This document shows, in pieces, positions 35,501 through 46,411 of a stretch of 64,000 nucleotides of DNA (positions are counted from its first letter, which is position 1; each line of letters starts with the position of its first letter). The notes below the pieces were generated by a model. It was not told where the DNA came from and ran no database searches. It was given only the letters and a program-made list of their open reading frames with translations. Position numbers and translations under genes: made by a program. Where the stretch lies: assembly GCF_907165205.1 (NCBI RefSeq), contig NC_058190.1, forward strand, positions 38,676,116 through 38,740,115, in the 5' to 3' direction. The DNA comes from Coccinella septempunctata. Its lineage: Eukaryota; Arthropoda; Insecta; Coleoptera; Coccinellidae.

Positions 35501-38109
35501 CTCCCAACAAAAGGTCCTCATGTAGTCGACATGCGGAATCTTAGCTTATAGAGAACGTCATCGTCGGTTGAGTTATGCGGGGATACTGACAATTTTAAAT
35601 AACATCGAAACTGGTCTGTCGCTACTATCCTTCGATGTTGGCAAGTTCTATATCATTTCCACCAGTAAAATTGGTTTGATAAATCAATAAGTGCCACTTC
35701 TAGAGAAAAACGATGATTTGAAGTTTATCGAAAACGGTAGATACTGTAGTATTTCAGGTGTTATTTAACTACTTGCTCACACCATCCCTTGGTGAAGATC
35801 GATGCGGGATGTCTTTTACACCTGAAGTGCTACAAAATGTTAGTAATTACCACGTTGAAGCAAAATATAAAAATTTGGACACCTAAATTATTATGATTCG
35901 ACCTGAGACCACTCAATGTTTTTCATCCATCAATTCCAACAAGTTTTTTACTCCGAGACGAACACCAAACACAATTTTTTTAGTATATTCGTAAATGATA
36001 TATCTCTTGACACCTGTTGTCATTTGAAATCATCGAGTGAGTTGCCTTTCAACCAAAAAATATCTCCTTCCAAAAATAGGCCTATTTCTCAGAGTTTATC
36101 GAGAAAGCTTATGATGACGGAAATATCCGACAACCCGAGTCTTGTCCTCTTTAATGTTGAGCACCCTGTATATCCATAAGTCATTATTGCTTAGTGGTCA
36201 AGTCAAAGAGGCAAAGAATCATTATAAAATATATTCATATTTTTCTCACAAATTTCAGCTGTTTATAAAAACAACTCAGAAATATTTACAATTTATGATA
36301 ATTTCACTGAGTGGGGTAAGACTTGGCTTGACTTGGAGGAATATGTAGATGAGGATAAACTGGATTATGTGCTCGATCAACTGAAGAAACACTACCTAGG
36401 AAAAGGTGACTTGACTGAATCCAACGGACTGGAAAGGCTGAACAGGGTATATGTGATAATCTCAATTATAATTTTTACTGATGGGTTTTTTTTTCAGCTA
36501 ATGACTGACCGTCATTTTTTGGTCGCTGCTGACCTAGCAATACGTACTCAATCTCTTGCTACACAATCGCCCGTTTACTACTACCTATTCGAATACGTAA
36601 CAGAAGATAGATTAGAGTTCGGTGGACCTCCTGGTAAGTTTATATACAGAAAAAAATGTTGAACAACTGTGGCCAAGAAATTACAATTTGGACTTTTTTT
36701 TTAATTAATAGGTGAAATTAATTGTTCAGCTGGAATTAACATAAAAGGGGTAATCACCAATGATTTTGAAGCATTTTTCTCATTTGGAATCCATTCAAAG
36801 TAGCTCGTGCTCAGATTTATCTAAAGTGTGGAAAAGCAAAATGGAATAAATCCGTTGTTTCATTTTTTTACGTTTATTTTTGCGATTAACTTGAAAACAG
36901 TTGCATTTTCTAGTAGAAAATTAAGGGATCTAGAGACCCATACTTGTCATTCAAAAAATTTGTTTCAGCTGTCAACTGTTAATACCTATGTACTGTAAGC
37001 TGAATAGTGAATCCATTCCATTTGGCTTTTCCACCCTGAATTCCAAATTGAATTATTTGATCATTCATATGTTATTATCGATGTTGTTCAATTTGTTGAG
37101 CAACATTATCGAAAAAAAATCTGAAAAAAGTGTGAAACCTTTAACATAGGAGCAATTTCTACAAACAACAATACCTTATTTTTATTGTATTTTAGATGTT
37201 TGGTTGGGAAACCCAAGAAAAATATAGGTACCTATACTATATTCCAAAATTTACTCTAAATCCAATTGTTCTTGAGTATACACCCCTTGGTGTTTCACCT
37301 TTTTCCTCTGAAATTTCCTTTTTTTCAACGATTATATTTTTCGAAAAACAGGTTGTATTCGAAATATTTTCAGCTGCTTCCCATGGTGTTGATAACAAGC
37401 TCATTTTCAAGTTCAAAACAAATCCAGATAGACTAAAACCAAAAGATGAAAAAATGATGCGCCTGCTCACAGAATTCATAGCGCAATACGCCAAAACCGG
37501 GTGAGTATTGAAGAATATTCCACATAAAATGTTATGGAACGATCGAAGTAATTTTCCAGTTTTCAAACAATCCTATTATTCCTGGTTTTTCAACTCAAGT
37601 TACTCCATTTTTTATGGTCGAAAAATCAAACTTCCTTGGGATACACCTGTTTTCACGGTGGCAATTGCCTATGACAATATGTCAACCTCCTGTGGAGTTT
37701 GTTACAAAATCGAATATCTTCAGAAAAATCAATGTGCTAAAAAGAAACATTTTAACAATCATGATTGTTAAAATGCTTCTGTTTTTTTTTCTTCAATTTC
37801 GATACCCTCTATCTTGACAAAGAAGCATTATAAATATATTAGCAAGTACTCATTTATCCATGATAATGAATACAGAGTGTGTCTCAATCTTATTCAGCAT
37901 TTAAATTCATTTCATCTCAAATGCTCCATGATTTCAGAATTCCAAAAATTGGCGATACGAATTGGAAACCTGTTAAACCAAATTGTCAGATGCTCGACGT
38001 ACTGTCTATTAAATCGCCGAGGGATATAAAAATGGTAAAACTAAAGGAACTAGCCCCTCGAAGTTTATGGGATAGTCTACCTATCAAGGAAAATAATCAT
38101 TTATTCTGA
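32529..38109 (+). CDS. Secreted carboxylesterase 2 (FE4/venom carboxylesterase-6 type)
   Basis: Ten exons: 32529-32580, 32646-32794, 33088-33178, 34388-34582, 34672-34857, 35017-35340, 36259-36446, 36498-36633, 37374-37500, 37938-38109; 539 residues, phases identical to the two neighbours. Signal peptide MISKFLSATGIYILIFTG. Motifs: FEGIPFAVPP, EDCLY, oxyanion-hole HGG at 127-129, nucleophile Ser208 in GFSSGG, Glu326 in YNESLF, His444 in ASHGVD. Intron 3 contains a dead non-LTR retrotransposon tail and a 116-bp foldback. Much closer in sequence to esterase 3 than to esterase 1 (shared runs such as PLNEKLVR-like helices differ, but AVEKGN-AFLPENPYK and DPDRLKPKDEKMMRL-type blocks are nearly the same). 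The residue before the nucleophile is Phe, not the common Glu/Gln. AATAAA at 38169. Substrate unknown. Confidence 0.93.
33210..33325. mobile_element. 116-bp minimal foldback of the CAGGGTGAGTC family
   Basis: Left CAGGGTGAGTCTTTGACTCG and right CGAGTCAAAGATTCACCGTG are inverted ends of the family seen at 20471 and 30500, with almost the whole body deleted, leaving a near-perfect hairpin. TA precedes the left end; the right flank is TG, so that side has mutated. It lies in intron 3 of esterase 2. Confidence 0.75.
33540..34140 (+). pseudogene. Non-LTR retrotransposon 3' fragment (RNase H and tail)
   Basis: The first part reads SVEGNEKADELGASRLTPAG, the end of an RNase H domain. Several stops follow. 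The last open part (33843-34052) reads LTGHYRYKYHLYQMRKSADE, then CGSGAETAEHMVCKCPELAD, the C-terminal CCHC-like pattern of insect I/R1-type non-LTR elements. An AATAATAATAAAG simple-repeat tail follows at about 34125-34137. This is a 5'-truncated, inactive copy in intron 3 of esterase 2. Confidence 0.8.
36780..37050. repeat. Inverted-repeat element in esterase 2 intron 8
   Basis: CATTTGGAATCCATTC and GTGTGGAAAAGCAAAATGGA on the left are matched in reverse by TCCATTTGGCTTTTCCACCC and TGAATTCCAAATTG on the right. About 270 bp with no frame; a decayed miniature element is the simplest reading. Confidence 0.5.
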
Positions 38110-38168
38110 GCCAATAATAGAGAGAAATGTAACATTGATGTAGCTGTACCTAATGAAAAATTTTAAAA

Positions 38169-38174
38169 AATAAA
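38169..38174 (+). terminator. Poly(A) signal of esterase 2
   Basis: AATAAA 60 bases after the stop codon at 38107-38109. Confidence 0.65.
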
Positions 38175-38424
38175 GGATATTTTTCTACTTTCTTATATTG
38201 ACATTGACCCAAACATAAAACAACAATTCATCAAAAACTTCCGAACACTGAATTGGTCTCTGTGAAATTAAAATAAAATAATAACAGAAAAACTATTTTT
38301 TTGATGAGGAGGTTTTGAAATTGATACGTACAAAGTTTTTTACATATGTCGAGCTCTAGAATCACGCTCTGAAATAAACTGATTGTAAATGAATAATTGA
38401 CAATAATTTTAAGTGGTGATTCCT

Positions 38425-38846
38425 TGTCCAAAAATATTGTGGGTCCTTCAAATATTATTTTTCTGAACAGCCCCTGCTTAGATACAGCTTCCTGAAAAGC
38501 AATTTTAATTTTTTTTAAACAACCAGAAAACTGACGGTCACAAAATGTGTTGGTGTTCCCCTATAATTTCAAGGTGTAGAAAAAGCTTCTTTTCTTTATT
38601 CAGTTTATACCATTGAAAAATATGGGTACTCTTAATTTCACGCTAAAAGTAAAGGTTTTCAAGAAAAAATAATTTATCAATAGAAACTTACGTAACGTGA
38701 GTCGTATAGGATATTATTTTTTTCGAACAAATTCATTTTCTGAAAAAAATTAAAAATTGTTTTTCAGGTGCCATACAGGGGGGGGCTGTATCTAAAGGGA
38801 CAGCTCGAAAAAAAAATTATATGAAAGACCCACACTATTTTTGGAC
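38425..38846. mobile_element. 422-bp foldback element with GTCCAAAAATA ends
   Basis: Left arm GTCCAAAAATATTGTGGGTC through CCCTGCTTAGATACAGC is matched by the right arm GCTGTATCTAAAGGGACAGC through GACCCACACTATTTTTGGAC; arms of about 110 bases. Related arms occur at 26109-26892 and 63350-63960. It lies in the spacer between esterases 2 and 3. Confidence 0.7.
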
Positions 38847-39263
38847 AAACTGTTAAATTTTTTCGCAACTATTTGACATTTATACTGGATGATATTGTTC
38901 AGGAAGAACTATCTTTCTCTTCGAAGAAAATAATTAAACTATTCGATAAATTAGAGTACACGATTATCATCAACTTACGGTTGATTTTTATTACCCCGAT
39001 AGAGGAAGGCTAAAATTTTTCAGTAATGTAAATAAATAATGAAATGAATTATTCTATGGCATTATACTTTGCATAGACAGAATTATTCCGAAAACTAATA
39101 GAATTCATAGACGAACGTACAAAACAGATAATCCTTCCTTAGTTTGTTATTCATTATTCATTATTGGTGCCAAAGGTAACACAACCTTTATTAAGATATC
39201 TGCAATATCAGATGATTTCCTTATAAAAAATAATAATAGTGATGAAGAAAAATAATAATAACA

Positions 39264-40167
39264 GAAAACAAAACACAAAAACTGAATTTTGCGACTTATC
39301 AATTGGATAAATTCTTCAACTACTACAATTTCTTTTGAAAAAAAAATTATTCTTCAGTGCAAATCAAATCAAAACCTAAATTCAACCCATAATCAACTCA
39401 CATGAATCAACTCGTTACTTTTCTGTGGTCAATTTGATAAATTCTTCAACTAGAACAATTTCTTCTGAAAAAAAAATTATGGATATTAAATCGAAACTTA
39501 AATTCAACCTATAATCAACTCATTAACTCGTTACTTTGCTGTTGTCAATTTGATAAATTCTTCAACTATTACAATTTCGTTTTTAAAAGAAATTTATTCT
39601 TCAGTGGAATTCAAATCGAAACCTAAATTCTACTAAACGTTGATTTCACCTATAATCAACTTTTTGATTCAACTAATCACTGCGTAGCTACCAATAAGAA
39701 ACAATTCCTTATATAGAAAACAAAACACAAAAACTGAATTTTGCGACTTATCAATTGGATAAATTCTTCAACTACTACAATTTCTTTTGAAAAAAAAATT
39801 ATTCTTCAGTGCAAATCAAATCGAAACCTAAATTCAACCTATAATCAACTCACATGAATCAACTCGTTACTTTTCTGTGGTCAATTTGATAAATTCTTCA
39901 ACTACAACAATTTCTTCTGAAAAAAAAATTATGGATATTAAATCGAAACTTAAATTCAACCTATAATCAACTCATTAACTCGTTACTTTGCTGTTGTCAA
40001 TTTGATAAATTCTTCAACTATTACAATTTCGTTTTTAAAAGAAATTTATTCTTCAGTGGAATTCAAATCGAAACCTAAATTCTACTAAACGTTGATTTCA
40101 CCTATAATCAACTTTATGATTCAACTAATCACTGCGTAGCTACCAATAAGAAACGATTCCTTATATT
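39264..40167. repeat. Two-copy 452-bp tandem repeat made of three diverged subunits each
   Basis: The unit starting GAAAACAAAACACAAAAACT at 39264 restarts at 39716, so the period is 452 bases, and the two copies are nearly identical (a few base changes, such as TTTTTGATTC against TTTATGATTC). Within each unit three shorter repeats share GATAAATTCTTCAACTA, ACAATTTC and AACTAATCA/ATAATCAACT blocks at intervals of about 110-140 bases. This is a small higher-order repeat lying before the promoter of esterase 3. Confidence 0.9.
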
Positions 40168-40441
40168 TTATTCCTTATTATCGTAGTGGGGTGAAAACTA
40201 GGATGAAACGTATTTCCTAAGGACATTTTGCCTTTTATTCAAGGATAAATAATAGTAGGATTTTTTGAAAAATGCAACTTTTTTCCACGTACCTATCTGT
40301 GTTTATTGGGTTCGTCCAGTAAGCCTTAACGTATGCAGCGTACTTTAGGATTGCACTGGTTCATCAGTTAACATTTATCTACTGGAATTCCCTCATTCTA
40401 TTCACCCGAACTGATTAAGGATAGGTAACAATAAACTTCCA

Positions 40442-40447
40442 TATAAA
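40442..40447 (+). promoter_or_regulatory. Candidate TATA box of esterase 3
   Basis: TATAAA in CCATATAAATAGG, 79 bases before the start codon; compact promoter spacing typical of insect genes. Confidence 0.5.
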
Positions 40448-40520
40448 TAGGTTCGGTCGACTTTGAAGAAAACAATGTCTTTGTAGAATCATCAGAACTG
40501 TGTTGACAAAATTCTAGAAG

Positions 40521-43500
40521 ATGTGGGGCAGTTCTACGACAGGTATCTTTCTCGTTATCCTTTCAGGTGAGTTTCGCGTAATTCTCCTTGCGAATACATA
40601 CATTCATTCGTTGAAATTCAACAGTCCATTTTTGTTGTGGCATACCCTTCGTGAAACTGAAGCAAGGATCTTTGCAAGGATATCATAAGAAATCGTATGA
40701 TGGGCGAATATATTCAGCTTTTGAAGGAATTCCTTACGCCGTACCACCACTTGGGGAATTAAGATTCAAGGTGAGAATACAATTGATTGTTTTGTTGAAT
40801 TTGACACTTTATAATGTGCCGGAGGAGAATAAAAAAGTATTTTCCTTGAGCTCGTGGATAAAAGCAGATTACCTCATATTATTTATTTTTGTTTTTTTTC
40901 AATCGCTACAAAAGGGCAGGAAAGGGTGAATGGAAATCCTGCTCATTTCATGAAAGATCATAATTTCACTTGCCATTTCTTATGCCTTACAATATCTCAT
41001 TTTTCAGTGAACATTTTTGCCGTCAGATTAATTATTTGCAGTACCAAATTTAAATAAGCCAAATTTAAAAACTATATTAACCATAGTCACCGGGTACATT
41101 GACCACGTTGCGAATTGGACTGTTTCCATCAACTCTTTGGTCTGTGTTTTCAAAGGTTTCGGCAAGTCTTCAACTGCCATCTTCAGGATTTGCTTGAAGT
41201 TCTATTTCTGAATGCTTTCCTGATTTTTTTTTGTCAATAAAATTTCAAAATCTTTAGGTTTTGGTAAAGGGGTCAGTCGTAGTTCAGATTCAGAAAAAAA
41301 ACATAAGAATTTTACTATTTCGAGGTATATTTTTGAGACATAATTATTCCATTCTCTTTTCTCAAGGAACCTCTACCTGCCCCATCTTGGGATGGAGTAC
41401 TTGTAGCTAATAAGTCCTATATCTGCAGTCAGCTAGATGGAACTCTTACAGTCATAGGTGAGTTGATAAAATGCAGCACATTCCAAATTCACAAATTTTT
41501 CTCTTCTCAGGAAGCGAGGATTGTCTGTACATTTACGTTTATGTACCGAAAGAAAATATCTCTCAATCAGATAACCTCGACGTGGTGGTACATATACACG
41601 GTGGATATTTGAATATAGGCTCACCCTATACTATGGTGCTTCCCGACTATGTGATGGATAAAAACGTGATTCTGGTTGCTTTGAACTACAGACTTGGAGC
41701 AGCAGGTAAAGTTGTGATTTATGACGAGAAAATCAAATCGTCTAATATTAATTTCATTGAGTTCTTGAGAATCATCCAACAGTTTTTTCAGTATCAAATT
41801 TGAAACTTATTTATCTCCAAATACAGGGTTAGAACTATTTAGAGGGGGACTACAGGGATATCGAAAACCGTTAGAAATACAGGGTAGCCTAAATTACGAA
41901 AAAGTTGCGTTATTCAAAGATGAGTGGGTGGGTATAAACAGTTCCCAAATATCTCTGATGGTTCCTGAGATATCCCGAAAAAACTGAAAATCAAGATTAT
42001 CATTTTTTTTATAACTCATTTGTTTTTGGAGATAACTACACGAAATTCGGTGTGTAGTTATAATCCTATATAACGATTATACTGGTGTACTACTTTTTTG
42101 TAATTTAAGCCACCCTTTGTTTTGAACGGTTTTCGATATTCCTATAGTAAGCCTTCAAATAGTTCTAACCCTGTATAAGTAATATTTATTGGGAATTTAT
42201 TTTGAATCTTCTTAATGCACCCAACTTTTGACATATCCATTTTTGCTTAAATTCTTTAAGCTTTGGATTATTACTCTCCTTCTCGCCACTCACGCCATGT
42301 TCAATATGAGGAGGTAGCACCTCAAATTCTTGTTATTTTTGAGATTTTCCGTACTGTAGATTCAGAAGAGTGATTTCCACCCATTTTGGTGTTTAATACA
42401 AAACGTCGAACGACTTTATTTTGAAAATCATTGCACTTGATGATACGAGTATTTAAAGCAACGAAATTATCTCCCCAGGCTTTTTGAGTACAGGCGACAG
42501 TGAAGTTTACGGAAATAATGGTTTCAAAGATCAAGTGTTGGCTCTAAAATGGGTCCAGAAGAATATAAGACAATTTGGGGGGAATCCAAACTCGGTCACG
42601 ATAACTGGATTTTCTGCTGGTGCTTCAAGTGTGGAATTTCACTATATTTCTCCTTTGTCCAAGGGTAAGTTAAAAAATATTACATTAACATTTTTTACCT
42701 AGAAAAAGAGCGTTTTCAATTTGCCCAAATGTAACTTTAATATAATAATAGTGCCAGGAAATTGAAACTCTCAGCATAGGAAAAGAGTCCGTAGGGTTTG
42801 GCAGATGGTTTCGGAGTTATAGGTATCTTCAGTGAAAAGCAAAAGGTGGCGATTTGGAACAGCCAATAGACGACACATTTCTAAATCCTCCTAAGGAGGC
42901 AACTTTTCACAGGAAAAGCATATCCTCAAATAGATCTGTTTCTGCAACTTCAAACATAATCTCCATCTGCAATAGTCTTGTTTTTATCTTAACGTATGTC
43001 ATCCTAATCACATAATATTAATTTTCACAGGGCTTTTCCACAGAGGGTGGTCAATGAGCTATACAGTTCTGGGATCTGCATCGCTCACCTTAATTCCTGA
43101 TCAAAAAGCTAAGCTGCTGGCCGAAAAGTTACAGTGTCCAACCGATTCCAACAGACTCTTGGTACGATGCCTCAGGAAACAACCCATAGAGAAACTAGTC
43201 GATCAAATGGTCACTTGGTTTAAACCTGCTGTGGAAAAAGGCAATCCGCAGGCTTTCCTACCAGAAAACCCTTACAAATTGCTGAAAGACAAGAAGGTTT
43301 ATGATTTACCGTGGATTGCATCCAATGTGATCAATGAATCTCTTTTTTCCCTTGAATGTAAGTGTTCTTGATTCAACAGAGATCCTGTTTGTAACGAACT
43401 TTCAAGCAACGAGCTCCACAAAACAGGCTTCCAAAAGAAGAAAATATCGAAATCAACGGACGGTTTATTTCATTGTGGAAGAGTAGAAGCTGACCATGGT

Positions 43501-46387
43501 TTTGGTCTCATTTGGCCTCGTCAGAGCAACACAACTCACACCCCGATGGAAATTAGCTCCACCTGACAGGAAACGTTAGGTTGTGAATCTCTGACGAAGT
43601 CAAATGAGACCGAAACCACGCATCTACTGTTCCTCGATTAGATGGAGCTTCTTCTGATGTTCCAATTGGTGGTGATTAGCTAGCTAAACTGATTTTCCGG
43701 TGCATTCTTCATTTTTGCATTGTATTTCGAAAGTTTGATTATGTTGTCTAATATAATCACGATATTCAATGGTCTATATCTGCAATTCCTTCCAGCTGTC
43801 TACAAGAACAGGTCAGAAGTATTCGCAATTTACAACAATTTCACACAGTGGGGCAAGCAAATGTTGGATTTGGAAGAGTTTGTTGACCCTGATAAATTGG
43901 ATTATGTCTTAGACCAAGTGAAGAAATTCTACTTGGGAGGAAAGCTCACTGAAGAAAATGGTCTGGAGAAATTAAACAGGGTAATTTTTAATTTTTATAT
44001 AAAATTCTAAAACATTTTGACAGCATATTTGTACAAACAAACTTATAAAGTTTCTCTAAAAATCACTGCAGTGAATGTTATAATTTAAAAATATCCCAGA
44101 TTTTGTTCATCGTAACGTAATCCTCAAACTATTTGAAGAAATACTTTTTTTGATAAAATAATTCAGTACTAGTACTACTACTACCTTCAACCTCCTGAAG
44201 AAGCTATTGTGATAAAGAAAGACCCTATCTCAGCGAAAAGCGTGTGTTTCAGTTTTTTTTTTCAAATTTTCAATATTTTTATCATAAGTATCGGCCAAAT
44301 TACTTCAGCAGGTACTCGACTTAAAAGTTCTAAAATGCATATGAAATTGTAGGCATCTTTGAAATTTTGAAAATCCACCAGTAGTGCTTATAGTTTCTTT
44401 TATCTTGAACCTTTTTCTCTTAGCTTTTGACAGATCGTCATTTTCTGGTTGCCTCTGATCTTGCCATAAGGACCCAATCGTTAGCAACAAAATCACCTGT
44501 GTATTATTACTTATTTGAATACATACCAGAAGATAGACTGGAGTTCTTTGGACCTCCTGGTAAGCTTAATGAACATATTTTCAGATAAACAATAAATAAA
44601 TTTCCATTGAATTTAGAACGCTCAACAAAATGAATGCCGTAGGCCATGGGCGCCCGCAGGGGGGGGCCAGGGGGGGCCACGGCCCCCCCTGAGATTCTGA
44701 TAGACACCGTTAGAGAAATTTTTCTTTCAGTAAAACTAATCGTAGATGATATTTTGCCCCCCCTGAGAAAAATTTCTGCGGGTTTCTGCGGGCGCCCATG
44801 CCGTAGGCTAAATTAAAATTTCGTTCTGGTCTTTTACCCTAGAGTGTTCAACACACAGATTACAGATCTGTAATATGTGGTTCAACAATCAATATCTACT
44901 AATACTTAATGGGACATAGCTCTCAAAATTTGTTTTATTCGGCTAATTTCAATTTTTCAAAAACTTACAGCTGCTTCTCACGGTGTGGATACCAAGCTCT
45001 TGTTCAAATTCAGGACTAATCCTGATAGGCTGAAACCTAAAGATGAGAAAATGATGCGACTTTTCACACAATTCCTAGAGGAGTATGCAAGAACGGGGTA
45101 AGTTCATAGCCAGATTTCAGCTGCATTGTACAATTTACTTACACGCCAAAATATTTTCACTATTTATAGACACAGGACATAGTTATATACAATGGTATTG
45201 TCATTGATATGCACTACTTGTGGCGTTAATATAAAGTCTCTCAATCATTAATTATTCCTATCATACCACTATTTTCTGCCACTGCCCTACTCTTAGCTAT
45301 TATAATATATAATAGTCCTCACTTTTATTATAGTCAGGTAAATTCTGGGCACCTCTAGAACTCACTCAATGCCCTCAACGGGGCAATTTACGACGCGGAA
45401 ATTTATAGCTCGAGAATTTACTGGCATTCAACAGGGGTGTACTAGGTCACTTTTAATAATAAAATTAACTGTCATCGACCACATCGACCAAAGTCCCTCC
45501 GCCTTGTACATCTTATTAAATATGAATGACAAAAAAAAATCTATTGTGTTTTTTGAATTGTAGATCTAATTGTCCATGGCAGTTTGGCTGGAAATTTCTG
45601 AGAGGGTTGGTCACTGTATCTCCGTGGAACATGCCATATATGTCGTCTTTGACCCGTTTCATAAATCTTTCATTTAGAATTTTCAGTCAGGCTGCATCCA
45701 GGTCGCTCGTAACAATTTATAAATATAATGTTTCTTATACTATCTTTTTCCTCGAAGAAATGCTCATTTGTTACGCCTTATATATGTATATTATCTTTGA
45801 GTATATATTTAGTTAATACTCAATGGCCTCACTTAAAGCTACATTCACAATCAATTCACGGGCCGAAGTGCACTTCGGCACGAAAGCTTAGCAGATGGCG
45901 TTCTCCGTTACCATTCACAATGAAATTCAAGACAAAATTTCTTGCAAGTTGCAAACTATCACTTCGGCAAGGAATTTTGTGCCGGCTATAGATGATGCTG
46001 ATGCTTATGTTTTGATCAGTTACATTTTTGATTCATTTGAGTATTTGGTACCAAGATTATTGCGAATGGTAAATTTCGTGCCGAAGTGCACTTCGGCTCG
46101 CGAATTGATTGTGAATGCAGCTTAACATTTTTTATATTTGGTGCTAGGTCAGAGCATAGATGACGCCTTTCAATATCAAGTCTACATGGGAGCTTAACCG
46201 ATTATTTTGTTTCAGAATTCCTAAAATAGGGAACGTAAACTGGATTCCAATTACCCCGAATCAACAGAAACTCAATGTTTTATCCATCAAATCCCCAGAT
46301 AATATCAGGATGGTTCAATTGGACGAACTTGCCCCTCGAAGATTTTGGGATAGTTTACCGATAAAGGAAAATAATCATTTGTATTAA
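40521..46387 (+). CDS. Secreted carboxylesterase 3 (FE4/venom carboxylesterase-6 type)
   Basis: Ten exons: 40521-40566, 40625-40770, 41367-41457, 41511-41705, 42479-42664, 43031-43357, 43796-43980, 44424-44559, 44971-45097, 46216-46387; 536 residues. The start is fixed by MWGSSTTGIFLVILS, a signal peptide split by the same phase-1 intron as in its neighbours. Motifs: FEGIPYAVPP, EDCLY, oxyanion-hole HGG at 124-126, nucleophile Ser205 in GFSAGA, Glu324 in INESLF, His441 in ASHGVD; the triad is complete. A compact TATA box lies 79 bases upstream. Three miniature elements sit in introns 4, 8 and 9 without touching exons. The poly(A) signal is at 46406. It is the last member of the array and the sister of esterase 2. 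Expected to be secreted and active; substrate unknown. Confidence 0.94.
41824..42173. mobile_element. 350-bp foldback element with CAGGGTTAGAACTATTT ends
   Basis: Left CAGGGTTAGAACTATTT and right AAATAGTTCTAACCCTG are perfect inverted ends; TA flanks both sides (41822-41823, 42174-42175). Inner blocks TATCGAAAACCGTT and CAGGGTAGCCTAAATTAC are also mirrored. It lies in intron 4 of esterase 3. Confidence 0.85.
43478..43640. repeat. Dispersed repeat with inverted inner arms
   Basis: The left part matches 8387-8446. It also pairs with its own right part: GGTCTCATTTGGCCTCGTCA against TGACGAAGTCAAATGAGACC. Lies in intron 6 of esterase 3. Confidence 0.55.
44645..44800. mobile_element. 156-bp hAT-type MITE
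   Basis: Inverted ends CATGGGCGCCCGCAG and CTGCGGGCGCCCATG, flanked by a perfect 8-bp duplication CCGTAGGC (44637-44644 and 44801-44808). The 8-bp duplication and the CA...TG ends are those of hAT elements. The interior is G/C-run rich, unlike the surrounding AT-rich intron 8 of esterase 3. It has no coding capacity. Confidence 0.85.
45837..46122. mobile_element. 286-bp MITE with internal 18-bp palindromes
   Basis: Inverted ends AGCTACATTCACAATCAATT and AATTGATTGTGAATGCAGCT, flanked by TAA on both sides (45834-45836, 46123-46125), suggest a PIF/Harbinger-type 3-bp target. Just inside each end lies GCCGAAGTGCACTTCGGC, itself a perfect palindrome. It lies in intron 9 of esterase 3. Confidence 0.8.
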
Positions 46388-46405
46388 TGCTACAACTCTA
46401 TTGTA

Positions 46406-46411
46406 AATAAA
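46406..46411 (+). terminator. Poly(A) signal of esterase 3
   Basis: AATAAA 19 bases after the stop codon at 46385-46387. Confidence 0.65.

Noticed and set aside
39264..40167. CRISPR-like array
   Set aside because: The repeats are long, directly adjacent and subdivided, without spacers, in a eukaryotic genome; it is a tandem repeat.
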